Source: JBAZWE01 sp041660545 (GTDB lineage Bacteria; Actinomycetota; Thermoleophilia; BMS3ABIN01). Taken from it: a DNA stretch of 17,113 nucleotides. Below are positions 5,221 to 13,453 of the stretch, one piece after another (the first letter of the stretch is position 1; each line of letters begins with the position of its first letter). The notes under the pieces are model-generated. The model saw nothing but the letters and a program-made list of their open reading frames with translations, had not been told where the DNA came from and searched no databases. Both the position numbers and the translations under genes were made by a program. The stretch lies in assembly GCA_041660545.1 (NCBI GenBank), contig JBAZWE010000036.1:1-17113 (forward strand), written 5' to 3'.

Positions 5221-7397
5221 TTGGCTGATCCTACCGAGCCGCCTCCGGTTCCCGGCTTATGGCTCTTGGGTGTTTGTTCGACTGCTTTCAATGAACCGGG
5301 ATATGCGATCCTCGTGGCGCCGAACCCCTGCAGGCACTTTTCAAAAACCTTACGCACCTTTTCAAGATCTCCAAAAGTCATGCGGCTCTCACTGAGCTGT
5401 CCGTCCCGCAGGCGATGATCGAAGATATCCTTGATGACGGTCTTTATTTTTCGAGGCGTGGGGTTTGGAATCGACCTTACTGCCGCCTCTACCGAATCGG
5501 CGAGCATGATGATCGCCGACTCGCGTGAGCCTGGTTTCTTGCCGGCGTAACGATATGTCTCCTCATCGACCTTGCCGTCACGCGCCGTCACTTTCGCCTT
5601 GTGGTAAAAATACGACAGAACCGTGGTGCCATGATGCTCCCTGATGATATCCAGGATCTCGGGCGGCAGACCCTCTTCCTGCGCCAGACGCACGCCGTCC
5701 TTTACGTGAGCGGTTATCGCCAGACGCGACAGTCCCGGCGTCAGCCGGTCGTGAGGGTTCTTCACGTGAAACTGGTTCTCGATGAAATAGTCCGGACGGC
5801 TGAGCTTTCCTATGTCATGGTAATAGGCGCCCACCCTCGCCAGCAGGGGGTTTGCGCCGATAGCCTCGGCTGCGGTCTCGGCGATATTTCCCATGATAAT
5901 GCTGTGGTTGTAGGTGCCGGGCGTCTTCATCATCAGCTCTTTCAGCACCGGACGGGTCGGATCGGCCAGTTCCAGTAGCTTCAATGGCGTCGGCAGATTG
6001 AAAACCATCTCATAGACCGTAAGCAGCCCGACCGTTGCGACTATCGCCAGTGTGGCATTACCGATACCCCAGGTCGCTGATGACGCCAGCCGGGAGAAGG
6101 AAGTCTCGCTTATCTGACTGGCCCCCATGGCGGTAGCGGTGACAACCGCTCCCGAAATAAGCCCGGCCTTGAGCAGGTCCCGCCGCTGGGAAACGCTTGT
6201 CACAAGGAAGACCGCGCAGATGCCGCCCATCAAACCCACAATGATGTACTGGGGATCAGAACCCCCCACAACGGCAAGATTGGCGCTGGCCATCACCACA
6301 AGAATGGCCGCCATCCTGGTTCCCAGCATCAGGGTGCCGAGCATCCCCAGGGCGGTCATCGGCACAATCAGTGGTGACAGGGGTGGAATGGCGGATATGC
6401 GGTCGATCAACGTGAACATGACTAGAAGAGAAGCCACGATGAACATCATCGCCCTCGATTCACGCACGCGCCTCTCAAAGCGGTCAACATATAGAGTCAT
6501 GAAAGCCACCTGCAAGGCGAGCAGGAGGCCGATGCCGGCGAACGTGCCGAGCCGGCGGCCGTCTTCGGTCAGGCCGAGAGCTTCGAGAGTCGCGACATTG
6601 TCGGCCGTGACAACCTGCCCCGGTGACACGATTGTCTCACCGCTCCTTACTGTAGCCACAACGGGTTGCACGCTGGCAGCCGCCTGCTCCCGGGCAAGCT
6701 GTGTCTTTTCATTGTTATAAATATTATTAGGCTCAAGGAAGGTCCCCGCTACTTCCCCGGCGGCCTGCATCTCCGCCGGCGTAAGCTGCGTGGTCTGCAG
6801 AATTGCCTTCAGCCTGTCCTTGTCGGTAGCCAGTGTCGCCTCGGTCACGGTTCCATCCAGAATACGGCCGGCGCTGTCGTGCACCACCATGCCTACATCA
6901 CTTATACGGGCAGGCTCGAGACCTGCCAGGACCTTCAGGCTCCCCTCACTGACAACCGGAGCAGCCGCAGAATCCATAATCTTCCTGACAGATTTCGCCG
7001 GATCGTAAGGCTGTGAGGCGGCCTGGTCGGCGGCTTTTTCCTCGGTGACGATCCGCGCGACGTTCTCAAAATAGCTGTTTATGTTACGGCTTACCCTCTG
7101 CAGTACCGTGGAATCGTATGTATATACGCGTGATACCTGCTCGGCGGCCTGTTCGCGCCTCCGTTCCGTCTCGGCCTTGTTCTCAAAAGTCAGAGTCCTC
7201 GGCGCGCGAATGAAGTCCGGCGCGACATCCCCGCTTTGCAGGTCATATCTTGCCGGCACGTATGCGCTGCCCAGCAGCGCCCAGAGGACCAGCCAGGTTG
7301 CCACGATCAATCCGATCGCGAAGACGCGCAGGTTGATGTTGTTGAAGCCGCCGCGCACGAACATAATCGTGCGGCCTAATCTTGTGGGAGGTTTCAT
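5217..7397 (-). CDS. 7TM-HD membrane phosphodiesterase, YqfF/PgpH type (probable c-di-AMP hydrolase)
   Basis: Membrane receptor-like hydrolase of 726 residues. Order: one TM helix (about 24-46), a large extracytoplasmic domain (about 50-280, rich in Ala and Gln, with YNNEKTQLAREQA at 227-239), a cluster of hydrophobic helices (about 285-470), then a cytoplasmic HD domain with H498, H527-D528 (YYHDIGK), H564, H588-H589 and D634 as metal ligands. In Listeria PgpH this architecture hydrolyses c-di-AMP to pApA; that activity is inferred here. The last 25 residues are Gly/Lys/Ser-rich and look disordered. It sits 16 nt after phoH and overlaps ybeY by 4 nt. The upstream ribosome binding site is weak; a second Met at residue 12 is an alternative start. 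Substrate identity is less sure than family. Confidence 0.93.
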   Translation of the reverse strand: MKPPTRLGRTIMFVRGGFNNINLRVFAIGLIVATWLVLWALLGSAYVPARYDLQSGDVAPDFIRAPRTLTFENKAETERRREQAAEQVSRVYTYDSTVLQRVSRNINSYFENVARIVTEEKAADQAASQPYDPAKSVRKIMDSAAAPVVSEGSLKVLAGLEPARISDVGMVVHDSAGRILDGTVTEATLATDKDRLKAILQTTQLTPAEMQAAGEVAGTFLEPNNIYNNEKTQLAREQAAASVQPVVATVRSGETIVSPGQVVTADNVATLEALGLTEDGRRLGTFAGIGLLLALQVAFMTLYVDRFERRVRESRAMMFIVASLLVMFTLIDRISAIPPLSPLIVPMTALGMLGTLMLGTRMAAILVVMASANLAVVGGSDPQYIIVGLMGGICAVFLVTSVSQRRDLLKAGLISGAVVTATAMGASQISETSFSRLASSATWGIGNATLAIVATVGLLTVYEMVFNLPTPLKLLELADPTRPVLKELMMKTPGTYNHSIIMGNIAETAAEAIGANPLLARVGAYYHDIGKLSRPDYFIENQFHVKNPHDRLTPGLSRLAITAHVKDGVRLAQEEGLPPEILDIIREHHGTTVLSYFYHKAKVTARDGKVDEETYRYAGKKPGSRESAIIMLADSVEAAVRSIPNPTPRKIKTVIKDIFDHRLRDGQLSESRMTFGDLEKVRKVFEKCLQGFGATRIAYPGSLKAVEQTPKSHKPGTGGGSVGSAK

Positions 7398-7413
7398 GAC
7401 ATTCGGTATCCGG

Positions 7414-8361
7414 TCAGCGCTGGTTGGCGGTATATTTTTTATAAGCGGCCACGATCTTCTGCACCAGCTTGTGCCGGACTACATCCTTGCTTTCAAAATT
7501 TATAAAGGCGATCTCGGAGACTTCTTCCAGTATGTCGACGACACTCACAAGTCCGGAAAAACGAGCGTCGGGAAGGTCCACCTGGGTAATGTCACCGGTT
7601 ACAACCATCCTGGAACCGAAACCGAGGCGTGTAAGGAACATCTTCATCTGCTCCGGGCTGGTGTTCTGAGCCTCATCGAGAATAATAAAGGAATCGTTGA
7701 GCGTGCGCCCGCGCATGAAGGCCAGTGGCGCCACCTCGATCGCCCCGCGCTCCATGAGCCCTGTCAGCCTGTCGGGCTCCATCATGTCATAGAGAGCATC
7801 AAAGAGCGGCCTTAAATATGGGTCCACCTTCTCAAGCATGGTACCCGGCAGAAAGCCGATCTTTTCTCCGGCCTCGACAGCAGGCCTTGTCAGGATGATA
7901 CGGTTTACCTTCTTCGTCAACAATTCGCTTACACCCAGCGCCAGCGCCAGATAGGTCTTGCCGGTACCTGCGGGACCGATCGCGAAAGTGATGGTGTTAC
8001 TTCTCATGGCGTCGACATATTTTTTCTGATTTATGGTCTTGGGAACGATCTTGCGGCCGCGATTCTCCCAGACGATATCCCCCAGCACCTCCACGGGTCT
8101 GCCGTCGTCGTCCATCATCGCTCCGACCGATGCCACGGTTTCACTATTTATCAAATGTCCGGCGCCGATAAGCTCCACAAGTTCTCCGATGAGCGCTTCT
8201 CCGCGTCTTACTTCGATATCGTCCCCTTCGAGCGAGATTATGTTGCCGCGCAATCCAATTTCACAACCAAGCTTTTTTTCCAGAGCTTTCAGGGTTGCGT
8301 CATGCTCGCCGGTCAATTCGACGACTGTGACATTGTCCAGTTCGATGCTCGTCTTCATCAT
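7414..8361 (-). CDS. phoH: PhoH family P-loop ATPase
   Basis: Cytoplasmic ATPase of 315 residues, PhoH/YlaK family, thought to act in RNA metabolism; partner and substrate are not established. It has an N-terminal KH-like region (about 8-70) and the helicase-like core: Walker A GPAGTGKT (129-136), LTRPAVEAGEKIGFLPG (157-173), Walker B DEAQN (229-233), and GDITQVDLP (256-264). It starts at the first of two consecutive ATG codons, 24 nt after yqeY, with only a poor purine stretch (GAGAAA) before it. Placement next to ybeY is near universal in bacteria, which supports a shared role in rRNA processing or quality control. Confidence 0.95.
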   Translation of the reverse strand: MMKTSIELDNVTVVELTGEHDATLKALEKKLGCEIGLRGNIISLEGDDIEVRRGEALIGELVELIGAGHLINSETVASVGAMMDDDGRPVEVLGDIVWENRGRKIVPKTINQKKYVDAMRSNTITFAIGPAGTGKTYLALALGVSELLTKKVNRIILTRPAVEAGEKIGFLPGTMLEKVDPYLRPLFDALYDMMEPDRLTGLMERGAIEVAPLAFMRGRTLNDSFIILDEAQNTSPEQMKMFLTRLGFGSRMVVTGDITQVDLPDARFSGLVSVVDILEEVSEIAFINFESKDVVRHKLVQKIVAAYKKYTANQR

Positions 8362-8385
8362 TTTCTCATTGCCGGCAACATCTAT

Positions 8386-8832
8386 CTATGCGCCCAGACG
8401 GTTTTTTACGATAGCGCTGACAGTCCGGCCATCGGCCTTGCCGGCTGCTTTTGCCATTACGTGTGACATCACCTTGCCTGTATCCCTGGGGCCTTGTGCA
8501 CCCACTGCTGCAATGGCATCGTCGACCAGAGTCGTCAACTCGTCATCAGTCATCGCCCGCGGCAGATAGGTGTCGATAATCTCTGCTTCCGCCTCTTCCT
8601 TCAGAGCGCTTTCGGCCCGGCCTCCGTCACGAAAAGCCTCAGCAGCCTGGAGCCGGCGCTTTTTTTCGGTCGCAAGGACCTTGAACTCTTCGGCTTCTCC
8701 AAATTCACCACGGGCCTCTTTCTCCCCCATCTGAAGCTGGCTCAGAATCATCCTGAGAGCCGAAACGCGTTCCTTGTCCCGCGCTTTCATCGCGGCGATC
8801 ATGTCCTTCTGCACTTTTTCGGTAATGCTCAT
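8386..8832 (-). CDS. yqeY: GatB/YqeY domain protein
   Basis: Small protein (148 residues) homologous to the tRNA-binding tail domain of GatB. The precise role is unknown, although tRNA-dependent amidation has been suggested from the homology. Recognised by KDMIAAMKARDKERVSALRMI at the N-terminus, the charged EKKRRLQAAEAFRDGGR (76-92), the EEAEAEIIDTYLPRAM helix, and the final GKVMSHVMAKAAGKADGRTV. The ATG overlaps the HIT stop by 4 nt. Many genomes have rpsU just upstream of yqeY; here HIT takes that place. Confidence 0.93.
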   Translation of the reverse strand: MSITEKVQKDMIAAMKARDKERVSALRMILSQLQMGEKEARGEFGEAEEFKVLATEKKRRLQAAEAFRDGGRAESALKEEAEAEIIDTYLPRAMTDDELTTLVDDAIAAVGAQGPRDTGKVMSHVMAKAAGKADGRTVSAIVKNRLGA

Positions 8833-9203
8833 AGATGCTCCCCGATATTGAATCCGGCACTTTTCCCGGCCAGCAGGTGCCAGTGCAGGTGAAAGATCAC
8901 CTGACCGCCACCGCTGCCGACGTTATTTATTACACGGTAACCACTTTCCTTCACACCCAGCTTTTCTGCAACCCTCACAATGAAATCGAGCATCGAACGG
9001 CTGAACCCGGAGGAGGTATCTCCGATATCATTCAGCCAGTGAATATGCTGGCGTGGTATCACCAGCACGTGAACCGGCGCCTTTGGGTAAATGTCCCTGA
9101 TGGCGATGAACTCTTCTTCCTCGAGAATGAATTCCGCCGGCACATCGCCGTTTATTATCCTGCAAAAAAGGCAGTTGTCAATCTCTTTATCGCCCACGTT
9201 CAT
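8829..9203 (-). CDS. HIT family nucleotide hydrolase (HINT-like)
   Basis: Hydrolase or transferase of the histidine triad superfamily, probably acting on purine nucleoside phosphoramidates or AMP conjugates. The 124-residue protein has the C11-LF-C14 zinc-binding pair seen in bacterial Hint proteins, the P-loop-like PRQHIHWLND (50-59), and the catalytic triad H105-L-H107-W-H109 after GSGGGQVIF. It lies 4 nt after mtaB and overlaps yqeY by 4 nt. Such a HIT gene is often found between rsmE or mtaB and phoH in Gram-positive genomes. The substrate cannot be told from sequence. Confidence 0.93.
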   Translation of the reverse strand: MNVGDKEIDNCLFCRIINGDVPAEFILEEEEFIAIRDIYPKAPVHVLVIPRQHIHWLNDIGDTSSGFSRSMLDFIVRVAEKLGVKESGYRVINNVGSGGGQVIFHLHWHLLAGKSAGFNIGEHL

Positions 9204-9207
9204 GCTC

Positions 9208-10488
9208 TCATTCCCGCATTACCTTTCCCCATATACCTTCAGGAGTAACAAGTCCTCCGCTAACCTTCGCCATGGAGCCGGGTTGACCGCCTTCTACGAT
9301 GTATCTGGTGTAGTCGGAGCTGTAGCCGGCATGGACCCCCGGCCCACGCATAGACTCCAACAGGATTTCGTCCACATGCCCCAGTTTCCTCTGCCGGTGG
9401 TCGTCCTGAAGCTGTTCTGAAAGCTCGCGCAATCTGCTGGAGCGCCGCCTCTTCTCCTGCACGGAGACAGGATCACCCAGTTTTGCGGCCTTCGTGCCGG
9501 GCCGGGGAGAATATGGAAATACGTGGACCTTGGAAAAACCCGTGCGCTGGATGAAATCAGCAGTGTTCTCAAACGCCCTTGCATCTTCTGCCGGAAATCC
9601 GGTAATGACATCCGTAGTCAGATTGATTTCGGGAATCGCTTCCCTTATTTGTTCCAACACTGCAGCGAACGATTGAGTGTCATATCGACGGCCCATGGCT
9701 TTCAGTACACCGTCATCACCGCTCTGGAGAGGCAGATGCAAATGTCTGCCGATCACATCATGACTGGACATAGCCTTAAGGAGTGGGCCTGATATGTGAA
9801 CCGCCTCCACCGAGCTCAGCCTCAGCCGGGCCAGTCCATCGAGCGCAGACAATTCCATCATCAGGTCCGCAATATCCTTGTCGGCATCGATGTAACTGCC
9901 GGTATTTATGCCGGTAACGACGAGTTCTGCATAACCGGAAGCAATGGCTTTTCGCGCAATCTTAAGGATTTCATGCAGGCTGATGCTGCGAGGCCTTCCG
10001 CGCACCTGGGGGATAACACAGTAAGAACACATGTTTGCGCAACCGTCCTGGACCTTGAGAAAGAACCTCGTACGTTCGTCACTCACATGCGCCATGTCGG
10101 GACTTTCAGGATCACGACGCGCTACGTCGTGCGTCCCCAGACTGTCAGTCTGTAACCGGATATTCCCACTTTGTGTTTGCGTCCCCCCAGCCTGCGTTCC
10201 CGTGCCGCTCTTCAGAACCTGCACGTTTTTCCCCATTTGCGTAAAAACATCAGGATGCAGTCTCGCCGCGCAGCCGGCGACAAAAACCCTGCCATCCGGA
10301 CCTACACGTCTTAGCGCACGGCGCACTTCCTTGCGTGACTGTTTTTCACCCTCGGCAGTGACACAGCAAGTGCCTACAAGCGCCGTGGCAACACCGGCAA
10401 CCGGATCAAGGTCCTGTGACAGTGACTGCATGTCGGCGTAGTTTACCTTGCAACCGAGAGAATGTATGGATATTCTCTCCATCCTCAC
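9208..10488 (-). CDS. mtaB: tRNA N6-threonylcarbamoyladenosine(37) methylthiotransferase MtaB
   Basis: Radical-SAM enzyme that adds a methylthio group to t6A37 of tRNAs reading ANN codons. The N-terminal UPF0004 domain has cluster cysteines C13 (SLGCKVNYAD), C41 or C42 (GTCCVTAEGEKQSRKEVRR) and C73 (AGCAAR). The radical-SAM cysteines are C150, C154 and C157 (CANMCSYCVIPQVRGRPRS). A degenerate TRAM-like tail is at about 368-426. The GCKVN signature and operon place it in the MtaB (YqeV) rather than the MiaB branch. Residues 93-131 between the two domains are Gly/Thr/Gln-rich and look unstructured. The GTG start overlaps the rsmE stop by 4 nt; an ATG two codons later is possible. Length of 426 is usual. 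Confidence 0.93.
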   Translation of the reverse strand: MRMERISIHSLGCKVNYADMQSLSQDLDPVAGVATALVGTCCVTAEGEKQSRKEVRRALRRVGPDGRVFVAGCAARLHPDVFTQMGKNVQVLKSGTGTQAGGTQTQSGNIRLQTDSLGTHDVARRDPESPDMAHVSDERTRFFLKVQDGCANMCSYCVIPQVRGRPRSISLHEILKIARKAIASGYAELVVTGINTGSYIDADKDIADLMMELSALDGLARLRLSSVEAVHISGPLLKAMSSHDVIGRHLHLPLQSGDDGVLKAMGRRYDTQSFAAVLEQIREAIPEINLTTDVITGFPAEDARAFENTADFIQRTGFSKVHVFPYSPRPGTKAAKLGDPVSVQEKRRRSSRLRELSEQLQDDHRQRKLGHVDEILLESMRGPGVHAGYSSDYTRYIVEGGQPGSMAKVSGGLVTPEGIWGKVMRE

Positions 10489-11216
10489 CCCAGCGCTCCC
10501 AGTCTGTGCAAGGCCAGGGCGGCGGCTACCACGGATGCTGTCTCCGTACGCAGTACCTGCGTACCAAGACTTACAAAAACAGCTCCAGACCCTGTAAAAT
10601 TTTCGAGCTCTACGTCGCTGAAACCCGCCTCGGGACCGATCACCAACGTAACCGGTATCGTACTGTCTTTCAGGGCCTGTCCCAATGGCATGCCCTCCGC
10701 CTCGGTTGAGAGGACATAAAACAGACCCGGTTTTTCATCAAGCCATCGACGCAAGGAACGTGGTTCGTCGATCAACATGACTCGTTCGCGCTTAGACTGC
10801 CCGGCGGCGGATCTGGCGACACGGCGCCACCGCTCGAGTTTCCCCGTCCCCGCCGCCGGGCGCGCTACCGACTTGTCGCTGAAGACAGGCACCAGGCGGT
10901 CAACGCCCAGCTCACTCAGTTTTTCAACGATCAGGTCCATTTTTTTACCGGCTGGCAGCACCTGGACGACACAAAGTCCCGGCTTTGTGTCAGGATTTTT
11001 CGAAATGATCTCGCTTTCAGTCATCAGCTCGACGATCCGACCGGTACCGGTCACCCTGGCGCTGAAGACGATACCGTCCGGGTCGGCAAGTTCAAGGGGA
11101 TCTCCCGGCTTGATTCGCAGAACCCTGCAGGCATGGAAAGAATCATCTGGATCGAGACAGACGGATGAATCCTGGGTCAATGATTGGGATACAAAGAAAC
11201 GATGGATATGCTTCAT
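10485..11216 (-). CDS. rsmE: 16S rRNA (uracil-1498 N3)-methyltransferase
   Basis: SPOUT-class methyltransferase that modifies U1498 of 16S rRNA in the 30S subunit. The 243-residue product has the N-terminal PUA-like region with HACRVLRIKPGDPLELADPDG (28-48), then PAGKKMDLIVEKLSELGVDRLVPV (88-111), and the knotted SAM site GPEAGFSDVE (194-203) and LGTQVLRTETA (217-227). GPEAG replaces the commoner GPEGG. The ATG has AGGGAG at 11223-11228, 6 nt upstream. It is separated from dnaJ by 71 nt, where Bacillus carries prmA, and overlaps mtaB by 4 nt. Confidence 0.95.
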   Translation of the reverse strand: MKHIHRFFVSQSLTQDSSVCLDPDDSFHACRVLRIKPGDPLELADPDGIVFSARVTGTGRIVELMTESEIISKNPDTKPGLCVVQVLPAGKKMDLIVEKLSELGVDRLVPVFSDKSVARPAAGTGKLERWRRVARSAAGQSKRERVMLIDEPRSLRRWLDEKPGLFYVLSTEAEGMPLGQALKDSTIPVTLVIGPEAGFSDVELENFTGSGAVFVSLGTQVLRTETASVVAAALALHRLGALG

Positions 11217-11222
11217 GGATCA

Positions 11223-11228
11223 CTCCCT
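11223..11228 (-). promoter_or_regulatory. Strong ribosome binding site for rsmE
   Basis: Minus-strand AGGGAG, 6 nt before the ATG at 11216. It fits independent translation initiation after the 71-nt dnaJ-rsmE gap, which otherwise shows no gene, promoter or terminator that I can support. Confidence 0.55.
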
Positions 11229-11287
11229 GCCGAAAGTGCACGCGGGCATATCTCTTGACTCGCCGGTGCGCTTCCCCGCCAGTCAGG

Positions 11288-12403
11288 TCAGCGGAAAGCG
11301 GCCCGAATCTTTTTTAAGAGACCTTCATGTCCGGAATAATTCCTGGCGCTGGTTGATTCGTCAAACTGGCGCAGCAGGTCTTTTTGCTCGGCGCTCAGAT
11401 TTCGTGGAATCATTATGTCCATCACTATCCTGAGATCCCCCCGGCCGCGCTTTCTCAGAAAAGGCATGCCCTTGCCGCGTATCACATGGACCTCGTTGAA
11501 CTGGGTACCCGGCTTTATCTCGATCTCATCCTCTCCATCGAGAGTGGGAACCATGACTGTCGCCCCGATGGCCGCATCCACGACGGTGAGAGGCAATTGA
11601 TAGACCAGATCGCTGCCATCCCTTATCAGTGTCTCGTGAGGCTTGACGCTCACCTGTATATAAAGATCTCCGGCGGCGCCTCCACCTTCAGAGACACTTC
11701 CCCGTCCCGGCATACGCATGCTTTGTCCGTCGGCTATACCCGCCGGTATCTCTATTTCCAGTTTCTGTGTTTTTACCGCCACTCCCCGTCCACCGCATGC
11801 GGTGCAGGGTGCGCTTACAGTGCTGCCTGCTCCGCCGCAGTCATGACAGGGGCCGGTTCGCACAAACTGTCCAAAAGCGGTCGAAGCCACGCTTCGTACC
11901 TGTCCGCTACCATTGCAGGCAGGGCATGTGTTTCTGCTGGCGCCCGGCGCCGCGCCAGTTCCCCCGCAGCTCTCGCATCTGTCAACAGCGTTGAACGAGA
12001 CCTCTTTTTTTACACCCGATGCGGCCTCCTGAAGGGTTATCTCAACAGCCACAGCGGCGTCGTTCCCCCGGGCCGGACCCCCCCATCCTCCGAAAAGGTC
12101 TTCGCCAAGGAAACTGTCTCCAAAAAAGGAGCGGACGATGTCCTCGAATGAGAACTGGGAAAAATCGTGAAAACCGCCACGTTTCAGCCCATCGTGTCCA
12201 TAGCGGTCGTAAGTGGCTCTTGATTCCGGATTGCTTAGTACTTCATAAGCCTCGGCGGCTTCCTTGAACTTCACCTCTGCATCGGGATCGCTCTTGTTGA
12301 CATCGGGATGTAGTTCCCGTGCCTGTGTCCGGAAAGCCTTCTTGATTATTTTCTCGTCCGCGGTCTTGTTGATGCCCAGTACTTCGTAATAGTCACGTTT
12401 CAA
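11288..12403 (-). CDS. dnaJ: Chaperone DnaJ (type I Hsp40)
   Basis: Co-chaperone that stimulates DnaK ATPase and delivers unfolded clients. The 371-residue protein has the full type I layout: J domain 1-70 with HPD at 32-34, a Gly/Phe-rich linker (about 71-112, with GGFHDFSQFSFEDI), a zinc region with four CxxC pairs (C143/146, C160/163, C186/189, C200/203), and C-terminal peptide-binding domains. The start is TTG (12403-12401) inside a TTGA overlap with the hrcA stop; MKRDYYEVLG is the family's normal beginning, so no other start fits. grpE and dnaK are not adjacent, so this may be the second, HrcA-linked DnaJ that actinobacteria often carry. Confidence 0.97.
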   Translation of the reverse strand: MKRDYYEVLGINKTADEKIIKKAFRTQARELHPDVNKSDPDAEVKFKEAAEAYEVLSNPESRATYDRYGHDGLKRGGFHDFSQFSFEDIVRSFFGDSFLGEDLFGGWGGPARGNDAAVAVEITLQEAASGVKKEVSFNAVDRCESCGGTGAAPGASRNTCPACNGSGQVRSVASTAFGQFVRTGPCHDCGGAGSTVSAPCTACGGRGVAVKTQKLEIEIPAGIADGQSMRMPGRGSVSEGGGAAGDLYIQVSVKPHETLIRDGSDLVYQLPLTVVDAAIGATVMVPTLDGEDEIEIKPGTQFNEVHVIRGKGMPFLRKRGRGDLRIVMDIMIPRNLSAEQKDLLRQFDESTSARNYSGHEGLLKKIRAAFR

Positions 12404-13422
12404 TTGTAGATTTCCTCGACTAGTCTGCTCAATGAACGGGCGGTACCCGCCACGTTCCCGATCACCATCTGATAGTCCATGCGCGTCGGTCCCAGCACCC
12501 CGACCGTGCCGAGGTTTCTGTGTGCCAGGCCATAGTTGGCGGCCACCAGGCTACAACCGCTCATTGCCGCCGCGGGTATCTCCCTGCCGATACGCAGATA
12601 AACATTGTGCTCCGAAAGAGCGGATTTCAGCATCTCCATTATCTCATCCTGCCTGTCCAGCATCTCCATGAGCCTTCGGACCGATGAGCTGCCGCCAACC
12701 TCCAGCCTGGAGAAGAACCTGGAAGCGCCCTCGACATAAAGGCCGCCACCGCCACCCGGCGATTCGCTAAAGACTTTCGAAATCGCTTCCACGAATGAAC
12801 GCTCGACGAGCGTCAGACCCGGCTCGTCCAGCCTCAGCATCAGACGCCTGCTCCCCAGCTCCAGGCCACAGACTGCATCGTTTAAGTATCCACGAGCCCA
12901 GCTCACGAGTCCGGGATCAACGGGAGCATCGAAAACCGCCAGTCTCTTGGCTATGCTTCCGGATGCCGTTATCACTACGATCACGACGATGTCAGGGTGT
13001 AGCTGCAGTACTTCCACATGCTTGATGGCAGAGTTGTCATGCGATGGCGCGGAGATCAGCGCGAGTAGACCGGTTGCCCTTGCCAGCAGGCCGGCGGCCC
13101 GGTTTAAAACCTCTTCTATCTCAATCTCAGGGACCCGTGCATCATCAGCCAGGGTTATCTCGACAGGACGGCGCTCGCAAAAAGAATTATCGACGAAGAA
13201 CCTATAGCCCTTGTCAGTCGGCACCCTGCCGGCCGAGGTATGAGGGTGATCCAGATAACCAAGCGCCTCCAGGCGGGCAAGCTCGTTGCGCACCGTTGAC
13301 GGCGCCAGCTCGAAATTGCCCTGCTGGCAAATAGATCTCGAGCCCGCCGGTCTGCCGGTGGCGACATGGTATTCGATTACAGCTGTTAATATTTCAGCAA
13401 GTCTCGGAGTCAGGTCATCCAT
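12400..13422 (-). CDS. hrcA: Heat-inducible transcription repressor HrcA
   Basis: Repressor that binds CIRCE operators and controls chaperone genes with help from GroEL. The product is 340 residues. The N-terminal winged helix contains STVRNELARLEALGYLDHP (42-60) and HTSAGRVPTDKGYRFFVD (61-78). The C-terminal part ends in a LGTVGVLGPTRMDYQMVIG segment, a strong family signature. The frame is open for 42 more codons upstream into hemW, but HrcA proteins begin near LTPRLAEILTAVIEYH, so the ATG at 13422 is chosen; the purines before it are only GAGATGAT. It lies 31 nt after hemW and overlaps dnaJ by 4 nt. I see no CIRCE inverted repeat in the region before hemW. Confidence 0.93.
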   Translation of the reverse strand: MDDLTPRLAEILTAVIEYHVATGRPAGSRSICQQGNFELAPSTVRNELARLEALGYLDHPHTSAGRVPTDKGYRFFVDNSFCERRPVEITLADDARVPEIEIEEVLNRAAGLLARATGLLALISAPSHDNSAIKHVEVLQLHPDIVVIVVITASGSIAKRLAVFDAPVDPGLVSWARGYLNDAVCGLELGSRRLMLRLDEPGLTLVERSFVEAISKVFSESPGGGGGLYVEGASRFFSRLEVGGSSSVRRLMEMLDRQDEIMEMLKSALSEHNVYLRIGREIPAAAMSGCSLVAANYGLAHRNLGTVGVLGPTRMDYQMVIGNVAGTARSLSRLVEEIYN

Positions 13423-13453
13423 ATCATTATCATCTCGCAGGAAGGGGGCATCT

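Noticed and set aside
6127..6720. Plus-strand open frame of 197 codons inside the 7TM-HD gene
   Set aside because: Ser/Thr/Arg-rich translation antisense to transmembrane helices, with no domain and no ribosome binding site.
7081..7815. Plus-strand open frame of 244 codons across phoH and the 7TM-HD gene
   Set aside because: It is antisense to two strongly supported genes, has no recognisable domain, and spans their junction; GC-rich codon shadows explain it.
11384..12151. Plus-strand open frame of 255 codons inside dnaJ
   Set aside because: It lies antisense to the zinc-finger and C-terminal regions of dnaJ, and its Cys/Gly content mirrors the CxxC repeats; no family resemblance.
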